Below, one piece after another: positions 40,942-52,027 of a stretch of 64,000 bases of DNA. A program made the translations under genes and the position numbers. The notes below the pieces were generated by a model. That model did no database searches, was not told the DNA's origin, and worked only from the letters and a program-made list of their open reading frames with translations. This DNA comes from an uncultured Clostridia bacterium (lineage in GTDB: Bacteria; Bacillota; Clostridia; TANB77; CAG-508): assembly GCA_948805675.1 (NCBI GenBank), contig CAQIBN010000009.1, forward strand, positions 15,566 to 79,565, read 5' to 3'. Numbering within the stretch: the first letter of the stretch is position 1; each line of letters opens with the position of its first letter.

Positions 40942-41610
40942 CTATCTATTCTTTATATATTTTATTATATCAATTGCAACATCCTCACCCATTCTATTTA
41001 TAGATGTACTTACAGTTTCTGTTCTTAAAACGCCTTTTTTATTATAATATTCCACTAATGGGCTTGTTTGTTTTTCATATATCTCTAATCTTCTATTTAT
41101 TGCTTCTGGATTTGAATCATCATCTCTTTGTTTTAGTTTTGCTCCACATAAATCACATATTCCTTCTACTTTTGGTGGATGAAGTTTAGTATTATATGTT
41201 GCTTTACATTCTTGATTAGTACATACTCTTCTTGTTAACATTCTATCAATTATTTCTTGTTTTGGTGTTGTTAAGTTTACAACTAAATCTACCTTTTTAC
41301 CTAAATTTTGTAAAATTTCATCTAATCTTTCTGCCTGACTTATTGTTCTTGGAAACCCATCTAATATAGCACCATTTTTTGCATCTTCTTCATTTAATCT
41401 ATCTATTACCATTGGAACTGTTATTTCATCTGGAACTAAATTTCCCTGTGATATATATTTATCTGCTTCTATTCCAAGTTTAGTTTTTTCACTGATATTT
41501 TTTCTAAAAATATCACCAGTTGAAATTTGTGGGAAATTTGTTTCCTTGCTAATTAATCCAGCAACAGTTCCCTTTCCTGTTCCTTGTGCTCCAAGCATTA
41601 TTATATACAT
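40942..41610 (-). CDS. adk: Adenylate kinase
   Basis: Adk interconverts AMP, ADP and ATP. The 222-residue long form has the P-loop GAQGTGKGT, the AMP-site STGDIFR and DGFPRTISQAE, and a zinc-type lid with CTNQEC and CDLC cysteine pairs. Upstream of its start lies a large inverted repeat that separates it from secY. Confidence 0.97.
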   Translation of the reverse strand: MYIIMLGAQGTGKGTVAGLISKETNFPQISTGDIFRKNISEKTKLGIEADKYISQGNLVPDEITVPMVIDRLNEEDAKNGAILDGFPRTISQAERLDEILQNLGKKVDLVVNLTTPKQEIIDRMLTRRVCTNQECKATYNTKLHPPKVEGICDLCGAKLKQRDDDSNPEAINRRLEIYEKQTSPLVEYYNKKGVLRTETVSTSINRMGEDVAIDIIKYIKNR

Positions 41611-41625
41611 ATTTTATTCCTCCTT

Positions 41626-41735
41626 AAAAGTTGTCAAAAGGGACGGGGTATATTGACAATTTTTATAAATGTAATTAATTATCTTTTAATCTACTCAAAA
41701 ATTGTCAATATACCCCGTCCCTTTTGACAACTTTT
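41626..41735. repeat. Perfect 39-bp inverted repeat inside the spc operon
   Basis: The arm 41626-41664 (AAAAGTTGTCAAAAGGGACG, then GGGTATATTGACAATTTTT) is the exact reverse complement of 41697-41735, with a 32-base spacer. Each arm belongs to the TTGTCAAAA-GGAC repeat family also seen at 31697 and 35520. It sits between secY and adk and would form a long RNA hairpin in the essential operon transcript. Confidence 0.95.
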
Positions 41736-41825
41736 GGCATTGATTAAGTTAATAACTAAAAAATTGATTTGAGGCATGGCTTTTATCTCCAATGCCCTAC
41801 CCCAAATCATTTGTATATTTTTATA

Positions 41826-43149
41826 TTATTCTAAAAATCCTTTGTAATGTCTCATTACAAGTTGAGATTCTAATTGTTGTATCATTTCTATTGCAACACC
41901 AACTACAATTAGTATAGATGTACCTCCAAATGCTAAATCTAAACTTGTAAATCTAGCAAGCATCGGAAGTATAGCTATAATTGCTAAATATACTCCGTCC
42001 AAACCAAGTTAATCTTGATATGATTTTTGATAAATATTCTGTTGTTGGTTTTCCTGCTCTAATTCCTGGTATAAATCCACCATTTTTCTTAATATTATTA
42101 GAAACTTCTGCTGGATTAAATGTTGCGTATGTATAGAAAAAAGTAAATCCAACAATAAGTAATAAATATATAGTAGCATTTGCTATAGAATATCCAATTG
42201 GTACATTTGATGATGATGTAGCAATTGAAAATTTATAAATAGAAGCCCAAAATCCAGTTTGTGAAGCTATGTCATTTATAAACATTTGAATAATCATCGC
42301 TGGGAATGTCATAAATGAAGATGCAAAAATAATTGGCATTACGCCTGCCATTGCAAGCTTTAATGGAATATGTGTACTTTGTGCTCCTACCATTTTTCTT
42401 CCAACAACCCTTTTAGAATATTGTACTGGTACTCTTCTTTCTGCTTGCCCAACAAACACAACTGCAGTTATTAATATTATTGCACCAATAACAATTCCTA
42501 AAGCTGTTAATAATCCTGTTGTACTAAAAGCTCCAGCTTGGAACATTAAATTCCATACTGTTGGAATAACTGCTGGTAAACCTGAGATAATACCTACAAA
42601 TATAATCATTGATATACCATTACCAATTCCTTTGCTTGTAATTTGTTCTCCAAGCCACATTAATAATGCAGTTCCAGCCATTAACGAACTAATTACTACG
42701 AAACCTGTTAAAAAGCTTGTGTCAACAAATATTCCTGATGTTCTATAAGATAAAAATATACCTAATCCTTCGATTAAAGCAAGTACTATTGTAAGCACTT
42801 TTGTATATTTATTTATCTTTGCTCTACCTTCTTCTCCACCTTCTTTTACAAGTCTTTCTAAAGAAGGAATAACCATTCCTAATAATTGTATTACAATTGA
42901 GGCTGTGATATATGGACTAATTGACATAGCAAAGATAGAGAATCTTGAAAAGGCTCCACCAGAAATCATATCAATTAATCCCTGTATTCCATTTGTAGCC
43001 GAACCCATAAATTCTGCTAATTTTATTGTATCTACACCTGGAATTGTAATATAACAACCTAATCTAAATACTATAATTAATATTAATGTATATAACAATC
43101 TTTTTCTTACATCTGGAGTTTTTAAAGCATTTTTAATGGTGTTAAACAA
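41826..43149 (-). CDS. secY: Protein translocase subunit SecY, via +1 frameshift
   Basis: SecY is the channel of the general secretion system. The first frame (384 codons before CGG) covers membrane helices 1 to about 9, starting [20 protein letters not shown], and ends ISRLTWFG. After skipping the C at 41997 it continues [20 protein letters not shown] and the [20 protein letters not shown] end to a stop at 41826. The joined product is 440 residues (431 in B. subtilis). The C-terminal 57 residues, which form the last helix and the ribosome-contacting tail, are only reached by the shift. Confidence 0.95.
41995..41997 (-). other. +1 frameshift site at CGG in secY (codon 385)
   Basis: Zero frame reads TGG TTT GGA CGG AGT ATA; skipping C gives TTT GGA GGA GTA TAT TTA GCA (F-G-G-V-Y-L-A). 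The preceding codon is GGA and the restored codon is GGA. Zero frame runs 14 codons to a stop. Confidence 0.93.
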
Positions 43150-43584
43150 TTAAATCACCTCTGTCTTTCCACCTAAAGCTTCTATTTTATCTTTTGCAGC
43201 TTTAGTAAATCTTTTAGCTTTTACAGCTAATTTTTTCTCTAGAGTACCTGTAGCTAATACTACTATACCATCATTAATTTTACTAATAATTCCGTCAGCT
43301 ACTAAACTTTCAGCTGTAACTTCTTCAGATTTTGATTTATTAAGCATTGTAAGAGTTACTTCTGTATAGTTTTTAGCATGAATATTAGTGAAACCTCTTT
43401 TTGGTAATCTTCTATATAATGGTGTTTGACCACCTTCAAAACCTCTTCTAACTCCACCGCCTGATCTTGCTTTTTGTCCTTTATGTCCTCTACCAGATGT
43501 TTTTCCAAGACCTGAACCAATTCCACGTCCTACTCTTGTTCTAGTTTTTGATTTTTGTGCTGGTTTTAATTCGTCTATTTTCAT
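43150..43584 (-). CDS. rplO: 50S ribosomal protein L15
   Basis: L15 stabilises 23S rRNA. The 144-residue protein has [20 protein letters not shown] and [17 protein letters not shown]. It directly abuts secY. Two CGG trinucleotides here are out of frame (GGC GGT and GAC GGA). Confidence 0.98.
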   Translation of the reverse strand: MKIDELKPAQKSKTRTRVGRGIGSGLGKTSGRGHKGQKARSGGGVRRGFEGGQTPLYRRLPKRGFTNIHAKNYTEVTLTMLNKSKSEEVTAESLVADGIISKINDGIVVLATGTLEKKLAVKAKRFTKAAKDKIEALGGKTEVI

Positions 43585-43677
43585 TATGTGATTACACCTC
43601 CTTAATTAAATTTATATATAAGCTTTATTTTTTATAAAATAAGTATATTATAACTAATTTATTTATGCAATATAAAA

Positions 43678-44169
43678 TTAGATAATATCTTCTACTTTTT
43701 TACCTCTTTTTTTAGCAACTTGTTCTATAGTTTGCATAGATTGTAAACCTTGTATTGTAGCATATACTACGTTTCTAGGATTGTTTGTACCTATAACTTT
43801 AGTTCTAATATCTTTATATCCTGCAAGTTCAAGTACTGGTCTTACACTTCCACCTGCGATAACTCCTGTACCTTCTTGAGCTGGTTTTAGCATTACGCTT
43901 GCACTACCAAACTTTCCTATATATTCATGTGGTATTGTTGTTCCTACAACTGGAACTTCTACTAAATTCTTTTTAGCATCTTCAATTGCTTTTTTGATAG
44001 CATCTGGAACTTCTGAAGCTTTACCATTTCCTACACCAACATGACCATTTTCGTCACCAACAACAACAACTGCACTAAATCTGAATGTTCTACCACCTTT
44101 AACAACCTTAGCAACTCTATTAATTGCTACAACTTTTTCTTTTAATTCTGATGTATTTTCTTGTTGCAC
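43678..44169 (-). CDS. rpsE: 30S ribosomal protein S5
   Basis: S5 guards decoding accuracy. The 163-residue protein has [27 protein letters not shown]-like [14 protein letters not shown] and the end [20 protein letters not shown]. The 93 bases between it and rplO have no rpmD (L30) gene, which normally stands here. Confidence 0.98.
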   Translation of the reverse strand: MQQENTSELKEKVVAINRVAKVVKGGRTFRFSAVVVVGDENGHVGVGNGKASEVPDAIKKAIEDAKKNLVEVPVVGTTIPHEYIGKFGSASVMLKPAQEGTGVIAGGSVRPVLELAGYKDIRTKVIGTNNPRNVVYATIQGLQSMQTIEQVAKKRGKKVEDII

Positions 44170-44228
44170 ACTTTTTCCCTCCTTTTACTAATTTGTAAGG
44201 TTTTTGTATACCTTATTTTTTATATTTA

Positions 44229-44597
44229 TTAAAATACAAGACCTGCTTCTCTTGCAGATTCTGCTAATTCTTTAATAACACCATGATATACATAACCACT
44301 TCTATCAAAAACAACAGTTTTAATATTTTTTTCCATTGCTTTTTTTGCTATTAAAGCTCCAATTTCTTTAGCAGCTTCTTTATTTGAATGTTTTACTTTT
44401 ACTTCTTTATCAAGAGTAGAAGCGCAGGCTAATGTAATTCCTTGAACATCATCAATTATTTGAACAAATAAGTTATTATTGCTTCTATATACACATAATC
44501 TTGGACGCTCAGCTGTACCACTTATTTTTTTACGAACTCTTAAATGTCTTCTTTCTCTTTCTAGTTTTCTATTTGTTTTCGTAATCATTCTTTTCAC
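44229..44597 (-). CDS. rplR: 50S ribosomal protein L18
   Basis: L18 binds 5S rRNA. The 122-residue product has [34 protein letters not shown] and the C-terminal [19 protein letters not shown]. Confidence 0.98.
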   Translation of the reverse strand: MKRMITKTNRKLERERRHLRVRKKISGTAERPRLCVYRSNNNLFVQIIDDVQGITLACASTLDKEVKVKHSNKEAAKEIGALIAKKAMEKNIKTVVFDRSGYVYHGVIKELAESAREAGLVF

Positions 44598-44613
44598 CTC
44601 TTTTTCTTATCTA

Positions 44614-45153
44614 TTATTTCTTACCAGCTTTACCTTCTTTACGTCTAATATGCTCTTCTGCATATTTAATTCCTTTTCCTCTATATACTTCTGGTGGTCT
44701 CTTTGTTCTGATAACAGCAGCTGTTTGACCAACTAATTCTTTATCAATACCTCTAACTATGATTTGGTTTGGATTTGGAACATCATATGTAATTCCTTCT
44801 GGAGCCTCCATCTCTACTGGATGAGAATATCCTAAATTCATTAATAAATTGTTTCCTTTTTTCTGAGCTCTATATCCAACACCATTTATTTGTAATTCTC
44901 TTTTATACTCGTTTAAAACGCCTTCAATCATATTACTAATTAAAGTTCTTGTTAAACCATGTAAACTTCTATTTTCTGGTTCATCATTTGGTCTTTCAAC
45001 TTTAATTACTTTATCTTCCATAGAAACTTTAATATTACTATGTATATCTCTTTCTAAAGTTCCTTTAGGTCCTTTTACAGTAATGTGATTTCCGTTTAAA
45101 GTAACTTCAACACCATCTGGTACTGTAATAGGTTTATTTCCTATTCTTGACAT
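44614..45153 (-). CDS. rplF: 50S ribosomal protein L6
   Basis: L6 lies at the base of the GTPase-associated region. The 179-residue product has SRIGNKPITVPDGVEVTL and GVGYRAQKKGNNLLMNLGYS, ending PEVYRGKGIKYAEEHIRRKE. One CGG is out of frame (AAC GGA). Confidence 0.98.
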   Translation of the reverse strand: MSRIGNKPITVPDGVEVTLNGNHITVKGPKGTLERDIHSNIKVSMEDKVIKVERPNDEPENRSLHGLTRTLISNMIEGVLNEYKRELQINGVGYRAQKKGNNLLMNLGYSHPVEMEAPEGITYDVPNPNQIIVRGIDKELVGQTAAVIRTKRPPEVYRGKGIKYAEEHIRRKEGKAGKK

Positions 45154-45336
45154 TTTTTACCCTCCTTCTTTTAATTAGTTTATTTATTTTAGTTTATTTA
45201 TTTAGCTTTAATAATTATAAATATCTTTAAATATTTTATCTATATGTATAAACAATATTTGTATAATTTTTTATATTTCTAAAAATTTAGTATTGATAAT
45301 CATTATACGATTATCTATTGTTTAATTTCACATATA

Positions 45337-45738
45337 TTACCATACATAAGCTAAAACTTCTCCACCTAAACCTTCTTTTCTTGCTTCTTTATCTGTTTTA
45401 ATACCTTTAGAAGTTGAAATTAAAGCAATTCCTAGTCCATTTAATACTTTAGGTAATTCATCTTTAGATGCATAAACTCTTAATCCTGGTTTACTTATTC
45501 TCTTTAAACCATCAATTATTCTAGTTCCCTTTTCATCATATTTCAAAGTAATTCTTAGAATTCCTTGATTTGCTTCTCCTTCTATTTCTTCAACTGCTTT
45601 TACATATCCTTCATTTAATAAGATATTAGCAATTGCTCTTTTCATATTTGATGCAGGAACATCTACTGTTTTATGTTTTGAACTATTTGCATTTCTTATT
45701 CTTGTTAGCATATCTGCTATTGGATCAGTAGTAATCAA
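45337..45738 (-). CDS. rpsH: 30S ribosomal protein S8
   Basis: S8 binds the central domain of 16S rRNA and in many bacteria represses the spc operon. The 133-residue product begins [20 protein letters not shown] and ends [17 protein letters not shown] 183-base gap before rplF is longer than usual. Confidence 0.98.
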   Translation of the reverse strand: MITTDPIADMLTRIRNANSSKHKTVDVPASNMKRAIANILLNEGYVKAVEEIEGEANQGILRITLKYDEKGTRIIDGLKRISKPGLRVYASKDELPKVLNGLGIALISTSKGIKTDKEARKEGLGGEVLAYVW

Positions 45739-45821
45739 TTTTCATACCTCCTTCTTATTACTCTTTTATATTTATTTCTTTAGAATTATTCCGCTATCTG
45801 TTTTAAATAAAATTTAAAATC

Positions 45822-46007
45822 CTACCAGCTAGCTTTCTTTACTCCTGGAATTTCTCCTTTATGAGCTAATTCTCTAAAGCATACACGGCATATTCCAAAT
45901 TTTCTAATGTAAGCATGTGGTCTTCCACAAATTTTACATCTGTTATATTCTCTTGTCTTGAATTTTTGATCTTTTTGTTGTTTTACTTTTAATGATTTCT
46001 TAGCCAT
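45822..46007 (-). CDS. rpsN: 30S ribosomal protein S14, zinc type
   Basis: The 61-residue product has the two zinc cysteine pairs of the S14 type Z form ([20 protein letters not shown]) and the end [11 protein letters not shown]. It is in its usual place between rplE and rpsH. Confidence 0.98.
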   Translation of the reverse strand: MAKKSLKVKQQKDQKFKTREYNRCKICGRPHAYIRKFGICRVCFRELAHKGEIPGVKKASW

Positions 46008-46124
46008 TCTTTATACTTCTCCTCCTTTTCGACTAAAGTCTCGGGACCAATTTATTTGAAATTTCACATTTCGGCTTTCATTTTTTATGAGAAGCGTCCC
46101 TTTAATTTTGCCTATTTGTGAACT

Positions 46125-46664
46125 TTATCCTTTAAAAGGCATTCCTAAAAGAGTTAATAATTCTCTTGCTTCTTCATCGCTATTTGCTGTTGTAACAAAT
46201 ATAATATCCATTCCTCTTATTTTATCAATTTTATCATATTCGATTTCTGGGAATATTAATTGTTCTTTAATACCCATTGAGTAATTTCCTCTACCATCAA
46301 ATGAATTTGCAGATACTCCTCTAAAATCTCTTACTCTTGGAAGTGCTACATTAAATAGTTTGTATGCAAAATCATACATTTTTCCTTTTCTTAAAGTAAC
46401 TTTACATCCTATATCCACACCTGCTCTTAATTTGAAAGCAGCAATTGCCTTTTTAGATTTTGTAATAATTGGTTTTTGACCTGTTATTAACTTTAAATCA
46501 TTAACAGCATTCTCTAATGATTTAGGGTTTTCCTTTGTATCTCCTAAACCTATATTGATTACTATTTTTTCTAGTTTTGGAACTTCCATAACTGATTTAT
46601 AATTGAATTTTTTCATCATGCTTTGTATAATTTCTTTTTCATATTGTTCTCTTAATTTTTCCAT
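46125..46664 (-). CDS. rplE: 50S ribosomal protein L5
   Basis: L5 binds 5S rRNA and the P-site tRNA. The 179-residue product has [34 protein letters not shown] and the end [20 protein letters not shown]. Confidence 0.98.
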   Translation of the reverse strand: MEKLREQYEKEIIQSMMKKFNYKSVMEVPKLEKIVINIGLGDTKENPKSLENAVNDLKLITGQKPIITKSKKAIAAFKLRAGVDIGCKVTLRKGKMYDFAYKLFNVALPRVRDFRGVSANSFDGRGNYSMGIKEQLIFPEIEYDKIDKIRGMDIIFVTTANSDEEARELLTLLGMPFKG

Positions 46665-46687
46665 AAGTCCTCAATAGACCTCCTTTC

Positions 46688-47011
46688 TTATTTTATTTTT
46701 GTACCACATTTTTTACAAACACGTACTTTCTCATCTTTTTGAATTTCAAATCCTATTCTTGTAGGTTTTCCACATTTTGGGCAAACTACATTTACTTTAC
46801 TTGAATGGATTGCACATTCTACTGGTATGATTCCGCCTTCTTCACCTTGTTTTCTTGGTTTAACATGTTTTTTTCTTATATTAATACCTTTTACAATTAC
46901 TTTTTCTGTTTTTGGTATTACTTCTAATACTTCTCCAGTCTTACCTTTATCATTTCCTGATAAAACTTGAACTGTATCACCTTTTTTTACTTTTAACATT
47001 TTATATTTCAC
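46688..47011 (-). CDS. rplX: 50S ribosomal protein L24
   Basis: L24 starts 50S assembly. The 107-residue product has the KOW motif ([20 protein letters not shown]) and zinc-ribbon-like cysteines ([19 protein letters not shown]). One CGG is out of frame (GGC GGA). Confidence 0.97.
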   Translation of the reverse strand: MKYKMLKVKKGDTVQVLSGNDKGKTGEVLEVIPKTEKVIVKGINIRKKHVKPRKQGEEGGIIPVECAIHSSKVNVVCPKCGKPTRIGFEIQKDEKVRVCKKCGTKIK

Positions 47012-47169
47012 CTCTTCTTTTCGGTAATTTTGTTATAGGTATACAGATTAACTAATCATTCATCTGCATCTTTAATCTCTAAGAATACAACTCCTTAGAC
47101 AGTCCTTCTATTTAAGAGCTTAAAGTCCTCTGTATCAACAATGTGTAAGCTCACACATTCGCTAACACA

Positions 47170-47538
47170 TTATAGAACTTCTGGAGCTAAAGATAATATT
47201 TTCATGTAATCTTTATCTCTTAATTCTCTTGCAACTGGCCCAAATATACGAGTTCCTTTTGGGTTTCCATCTTCTTTTATAATTACAGCTGCATTTTCAT
47301 CAAATCTTATGTATGATCCATCTGCTCTTCTTGTTGGCTTTTTAGTTCTTACTACTACTGCCTTTACAACATCACCTTTTTTAACAACGCCACCTGGTGT
47401 AGCTGTTTTAACAGAAGCAACAATAACATCTCCAATTCTAGCATATTTTCTATATGAACCACCTAGACATCTGATACACATAATTTCTTTTGCACCAGTA
47501 TTATCAGCTACTTTTAATATAGATTGTTGCTGTACCAT
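47170..47538 (-). CDS. rplN: 50S ribosomal protein L14
   Basis: L14 forms an intersubunit bridge. The 122-residue product has [20 protein letters not shown] and [20 protein letters not shown]. The 158 bases before rplX contain a short stem (AATGTGT with ACACATT, near 47140-47160). Confidence 0.98.
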   Translation of the reverse strand: MVQQQSILKVADNTGAKEIMCIRCLGGSYRKYARIGDVIVASVKTATPGGVVKKGDVVKAVVVRTKKPTRRADGSYIRFDENAAVIIKEDGNPKGTRIFGPVARELRDKDYMKILSLAPEVL

Positions 47539-47564
47539 TATTTAGTACCTCCTTCTTTAATCAA

Positions 47565-47828
47565 TTATTTTATAATTGCCTTTTCAACGATTTCAACTAC
47601 TCTCCATCTCTTATCTTTTGATAAAGGTCTTGTTTCCATTACTTTAACTTTATCTCCAGTTTGGCATTCATTTTTTTCGTCATGAGCTTTTAACTTATAT
47701 GTTCTTTTTTGAATTTTTCCATAAGTTTTATTTTTTTCACTTGTTTCTACTGCAACAACAACTGTTTTATCCATTTTATCAGAAACAACTGTACCAATCA
47801 TAACTTTACGAAGATTTCTTTCTTCCAT
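47565..47828 (-). CDS. rpsQ: 30S ribosomal protein S17
   Basis: S17 is a primary 16S rRNA binder. The 87-residue OB-fold product has [20 protein letters not shown] and [20 protein letters not shown]. Confidence 0.98.
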   Translation of the reverse strand: MEERNLRKVMIGTVVSDKMDKTVVVAVETSEKNKTYGKIQKRTYKLKAHDEKNECQTGDKVKVMETRPLSKDKRWRVVEIVEKAIIK

Positions 47829-47897
47829 TTCGATTAATCTCCTTCCTCAAAAATTGTCAGGATTATATTTTATTATTTGTAAACATAGTTCCTGCTA

Positions 47898-48098
47898 CTA
47901 TTTTACTTCTTCAATCTCTCTTTTTCTTAATTCAGTTTTTACTCTAGCAATGTCTTTTCTCACTTCTTTAATTTTCATAGGATTATCTAAACCATTTGTT
48001 TTTAAACTAAATCTTAACTTAAATAACTCTGATTTTAATTCTCCTAATTCCTTTTCTAAATCTGGTGAAGACATTTCTCTTATTTTATTTATCTTCAT
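47898..48098 (-). CDS. rpmC: 50S ribosomal protein L29
   Basis: The 66-residue product ([40 protein letters not shown]) is the helical hairpin of L29, near the exit tunnel. Its start overlaps the end of rplP by 14 bases, suggesting translational coupling. Confidence 0.97.
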   Translation of the reverse strand: MKINKIREMSSPDLEKELGELKSELFKLRFSLKTNGLDNPMKIKEVRKDIARVKTELRKREIEEVK

Positions 48099-48528
48099 CT
48101 ATTTCACCACCTATTTCAGTTTCCTTTTTAACAAATTTACACTTAACAGATAGTTTATTTGCAGCAAGTCTTAAAGCTTCTCTTGCAGTTTCTTCTGGAA
48201 CTCCTGCTATTTCAAACATTACTCTACCTGGTTTTACAGCTGCAACCCAGTATTCTACGGCACCTTTACCTTTACCCATACGAGTTTCAGCTGGTTTCTT
48301 TGTTATTGGTTTATCTGGAAAAATTTTGATCCAAACTTTTCCACCTCTTTTTATATAACGAGTCATAGCAACACGGGCTGCTTCTATTTGATTAGAAGTA
48401 ATAAACCCTAGTTCTAATGATTGAATACCATATTCACCATCAGTAACTTTATTTCCTCTCATTGCTTTTCCTCTTACTCTACCTTTTTGTTGTTTTCTAT
48501 ATTTTGTTCTTTTTGGCATTAATGGCAT
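48085..48528 (-). CDS. rplP: 50S ribosomal protein L16
   Basis: L16 helps place the A-site tRNA. The 147-residue product has [39 protein letters not shown] and [20 protein letters not shown]. It shares one base with the end of rpsC. Confidence 0.98.
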   Translation of the reverse strand: MPLMPKRTKYRKQQKGRVRGKAMRGNKVTDGEYGIQSLELGFITSNQIEAARVAMTRYIKRGGKVWIKIFPDKPITKKPAETRMGKGKGAVEYWVAAVKPGRVMFEIAGVPEETAREALRLAANKLSVKCKFVKKETEIGGEIDEDK

Positions 48529-49190
48529 TATTTGTCTCCTCCTTCCATTTTAGCTTTTTTAGCTGGAAGAACTTCACCTTTATATATCCAAACTTTAACA
48601 CCGATTTTTCCATATGTTGTATCTGCTTCTGCAAATCCATAGTCTATATCAGCTCTTAAAGTTTGAAGTGGTATTGTACCTTCTTTATAGAATTCTGTTC
48701 TAGCCATATCTGCTCCACCTAATCTTCCAGATACTGCAGTTTTAATTCCTAAAGCACCTGCCTTCATAGATTTTTGCATACATTGTTTCATTGCTCTTCT
48801 GAATGAAATTCTTCTTTCTAGTTGTCCTGCGATATTTTCTGCAACTAATTGTGCATCTGTATCAACATTTTTAACCTCAACTATATTTAAATTTACTTCT
48901 TTATTAATCATTTTTTGTATTTCAGATTTTAGTTCTTCAGCAAGATTTCCACCTTTTCCAATTACTAAACCTGGTTTTGCTGTAAATACATTAACTTTAA
49001 CAAATTTAGCAGTTCTTTCAATCTCAATTTTTGAAATTCCACTAACATATAATTTTTTCTTTACATATTTACGGATTTTGTTATCTTCTACAAGATAATC
49101 TCCAAAGTTCTTAGAATCTGCATACCATTTTGAACTCCAATCCTTAATTATGCCAACTCTTAATCCATGTGGATCCATTTTTTGTCCCAT
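48528..49190 (-). CDS. rpsC: 30S ribosomal protein S3
   Basis: S3 lines the mRNA entry and has helicase activity there. The 220-residue product has [20 protein letters not shown], the KH-domain GLVIGKGG, and [15 protein letters not shown] [17 protein letters not shown]. One CGG is out of frame (ATC GGT). Confidence 0.98.
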   Translation of the reverse strand: MGQKMDPHGLRVGIIKDWSSKWYADSKNFGDYLVEDNKIRKYVKKKLYVSGISKIEIERTAKFVKVNVFTAKPGLVIGKGGNLAEELKSEIQKMINKEVNLNIVEVKNVDTDAQLVAENIAGQLERRISFRRAMKQCMQKSMKAGALGIKTAVSGRLGGADMARTEFYKEGTIPLQTLRADIDYGFAEADTTYGKIGVKVWIYKGEVLPAKKAKMEGGDK

Positions 49191-49212
49191 TTTAAATAAA
49201 TCCTCCTTTCTT

Positions 49213-49575
49213 TTACACTCTTTCTCTTAATACTATTGTTATATGACTAGTTCTTTTTCTTATTCTAACTGCTGAACCTTTTGCAGCTGGTCTAATTCTT
49301 TTTAATGTTGGACCTTGGTTTGCATATATTTCAGCAACATATAATTTACTATGTGTCATATTATGATTATTTTCAGCATTTGCGATAGCTGATTTTAATA
49401 ATTTTTCTAATATTTCAGATGCAGCTTTTGGTGTGAATTTAACAGTAGCTAAAGCTTCATCAACATTTTTTCCTCTTAATAAATCTGCAACGACTTTCAC
49501 TTTTCTAGGTGAAATTCTTGCAAATCTAAGAGTTGCAACTGCTTCTGGCATCATTTCTGCTATTTTGTTTTCCAC
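49213..49575 (-). CDS. rplV: 50S ribosomal protein L22
   Basis: L22 reaches into the exit tunnel, where its loop takes part in macrolide resistance. The 120-residue product has [20 protein letters not shown] and [20 protein letters not shown]. Confidence 0.98.
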   Translation of the reverse strand: MENKIAEMMPEAVATLRFARISPRKVKVVADLLRGKNVDEALATVKFTPKAASEILEKLLKSAIANAENNHNMTHSKLYVAEIYANQGPTLKRIRPAAKGSAVRIRKRTSHITIVLRERV

Positions 49576-49604
49576 TTTATTTCCCTCCTTAAAGTAGTTT
49601 TATT

Positions 49605-49880
49605 TTATTTTTTTGTTGTTTTTTCTCCTGCATGACCTTTAAATGTTCTTGTTGGAGCAAATTCTCCTAATTTATGTCCTATCATTTCTTCTGATATATA
49701 AACTGGTACATGTTTTCTACCATCATGAACAGCTATTGTGTGTCCTACCATTTGTGGATATATAGTAGAAGCTCTTGACCATGTTTTTAATACTTCTTTA
49801 CTTCCTGATTCATTCATAGCTTCGATTCTTTTCATAAGTTCAGGAGCTACGTATGGTACTTTTTTACTAGATCTTGACAT
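49605..49880 (-). CDS. rpsS: 30S ribosomal protein S19
   Basis: The 91-residue product has [20 protein letters not shown] and [16 protein letters not shown] [20 protein letters not shown]. It forms the S13-S19 head pair. A 250-base gap without a gene precedes it on the rplB side. Confidence 0.98.
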   Translation of the reverse strand: MSRSSKKVPYVAPELMKRIEAMNESGSKEVLKTWSRASTIYPQMVGHTIAVHDGRKHVPVYISEEMIGHKLGEFAPTRTFKGHAGEKTTKK

Positions 49881-50130
49881 AAGTATTATTTCCCTCCTTC
49901 TTTAGGAATTTCCTTTTAATTTTTTAGTATGTAAATCTTTGTTTTTAGATTTACTTTATATTCAGATAAGCCTAATGTTCTTTTTCTAAAGAATACTGCT
50001 TTAATTTTTTCAACTTATACTTATATAAATTTTTAATATCTTTAATTTATAAAAAGATTTATAAATACAGTATTTGTACGTTCAAGCCTGTATAAGATAT
50101 CTGTAATTTACTTACATTCAAATGGATATC

Positions 50131-50958
50131 TTATTTTCTTCTCTTAACAATAAATTTATCAGATTGTTTATTTTTCTTTCTTGTTTTATATCCAAGAGCT
50201 GGTTTACCCCAAGGTGTCATTGGTCCTGCGTGTCCTACAGGTGCTCTACCTTCACCACCACCATGAGGGTGATCTACTGGGTTCATTACAGAACCTCTAA
50301 CTTCAGGTCTTTTACCCATATGTCTGCTTCTTCCAGCTTTACCTATTTTAACATTTTCATGGTCTGAGTTTCCAACTGTTCCTATAGTTGCTCTACATAC
50401 AGCCATTATTAATCTCATTTCTCCTGATGGAAGTCTTACATGAGCATATTTACCTTCTTTAGCCATTAATTGAGCTTCTTGTCCGGCAGCTCTTACTAAT
50501 TTTCCACCTTGACCAGGATTTAATTCTATATTATGAATCATAGTACCTACTGGTATACTTTCAATTTTCATACAGTTTCCTGGTTTAATATCTGCTTTTT
50601 CTCCAGATACTACTTTGTCACCATCTGTCAATCCGATTGGTGCTAAGATGTATGATTTTTCTCCATCTTCATATTCTATTAAAGCAATATTTGCACTTCT
50701 GTTTGGATCATATTCGATTCCTAAAACAGTTGCTACCATATCATCTTTTCTTCTTTTAAAATCTATTAATCTGTATTTTTGTCTGTTTCCTCCACCTTGA
50801 TGACGTACAGTTATTCTACCATATGAGTTTCTTCCTGCATTTTTCTTTTTCTTTGTAAGTAAAGATTTTTCAGGAGTTGATTTTGTTATTTCATCAAATG
50901 TAGAAACTGTCATATTTCTTAATGATGGAGTTATTGGGTTAAAATGTTTCATTCCCAT
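50131..50958 (-). CDS. rplB: 50S ribosomal protein L2
   Basis: L2 is needed for peptidyl transferase assembly. The 275-residue product has [40 protein letters not shown], and [18 protein letters not shown] with the essential histidine. Two CGG trinucleotides (GCC GGA and ATC GGA) are out of frame. Confidence 0.98.
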   Translation of the reverse strand: MGMKHFNPITPSLRNMTVSTFDEITKSTPEKSLLTKKKKNAGRNSYGRITVRHQGGGNRQKYRLIDFKRRKDDMVATVLGIEYDPNRSANIALIEYEDGEKSYILAPIGLTDGDKVVSGEKADIKPGNCMKIESIPVGTMIHNIELNPGQGGKLVRAAGQEAQLMAKEGKYAHVRLPSGEMRLIMAVCRATIGTVGNSDHENVKIGKAGRSRHMGKRPEVRGSVMNPVDHPHGGGEGRAPVGHAGPMTPWGKPALGYKTRKKNKQSDKFIVKRRK

Positions 50959-51037
50959 TTTTATTTCTCTCCTTTTAATTTTATTTTCCTAGTATTAAAA
51001 CTAGATATTTGTTTTTTACTCTTATCTAACAAGTAAA

Positions 51038-51385
51038 TTAAGCTCCCATAAATTCATCTATTGAATCTTTGTATTTTTTAGAAACTTTCTTTGTTTTTCC
51101 ACCTTCTGCTTTGTAAGATACTTCTGATGGATTTGTATCGATTGTAACTATAGCTTTTTTCCAATCTGATGTTCTTCCAACACTTCTTCCTACTCTTTTC
51201 TCTTTTCCTTTTACTGTAATTGTATTTACACTTAATACTTTTACTTCAAAAAGTTTTTCTACAGCTCTTGCTATATCAACTTTTGTTGCTTTTTTATTTA
51301 CTTTAAAGGTATACTTTCCTTCTTGTAATCCATCATTACTTTTTTCAGTAATAATTGGTTCAATTATGATATCTTCCGCCATCAT
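51038..51385 (-). CDS. rplW: 50S ribosomal protein L23
   Basis: L23 forms the docking site for trigger factor and SRP at the tunnel exit. The 115-residue product has [40 protein letters not shown] and a slightly long C-terminus. The start is one of two adjacent ATGs (51385 or 51382) after GGAGGTG; the rplD stop overlaps this spacing. Confidence 0.97.
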   Translation of the reverse strand: MMAEDIIIEPIITEKSNDGLQEGKYTFKVNKKATKVDIARAVEKLFEVKVLSVNTITVKGKEKRVGRSVGRTSDWKKAIVTIDTNPSEVSYKAEGGKTKKVSKKYKDSIDEFMGA

Positions 51386-51386
51386 C

Positions 51387-52010
51387 TTATGCGTACACCT
51401 CCTCTAATTTTTTAACTGTATCTAAAGTAATTATTAAGTTTTTGTATTTTAATAAATCATAAACATTTATTGTATTTACTAAACTTGTTTTTACCCCATC
51501 TATATTTCTTGCAGATTTTTGAACATTTTCATTCTTTTCTGGTAAAACGATTAAAGATTTACCTTCTACTTTTAAGTTTGTTAATGCTTTAGCCATTTCT
51601 TTAGTTTTGATTTCTTTTAAATCTAAACTATCAACAACAACTAATTCATTTTCTAAAACTTTAGAACTTAAAATTGATTTAATTGCAAGTCTTTTTTCTT
51701 TTTTATTAACTGTATATTTATATGAACGTGGTTTTGGTCCTAATGCAATACCACCTTTAATCCATTGTGGAGCTCTTATACTTCCTTGTCTAGCTCTACC
51801 AGTACCTTTTTGTCTCCATGGTTTTCTTCCACCACCACGAACTTCTGCTCTTGTTTTTGTACTTTGTGTACCTTGTCTTTGGTTAGCTAAAAAGTTAACT
51901 AAAACACTATGTACAACTGATTCATTTGGTTCTATACCAAATACTTCTTCTTTTAGTTCTACTGATTTAACTTTTTTTCCTTCTACATTGTATACATCTA
52001 TACTAGGCAT
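51387..52010 (-). CDS. rplD: 50S ribosomal protein L4
   Basis: L4 lines the tunnel constriction and can repress its own operon. The 207-residue product has [37 protein letters not shown] and FGPKPR-like [20 protein letters not shown]. Confidence 0.98.
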   Translation of the reverse strand: MPSIDVYNVEGKKVKSVELKEEVFGIEPNESVVHSVLVNFLANQRQGTQSTKTRAEVRGGGRKPWRQKGTGRARQGSIRAPQWIKGGIALGPKPRSYKYTVNKKEKRLAIKSILSSKVLENELVVVDSLDLKEIKTKEMAKALTNLKVEGKSLIVLPEKNENVQKSARNIDGVKTSLVNTINVYDLLKYKNLIITLDTVKKLEEVYA

Positions 52011-52027
52011 TTATTTTTCCTCCTTCC

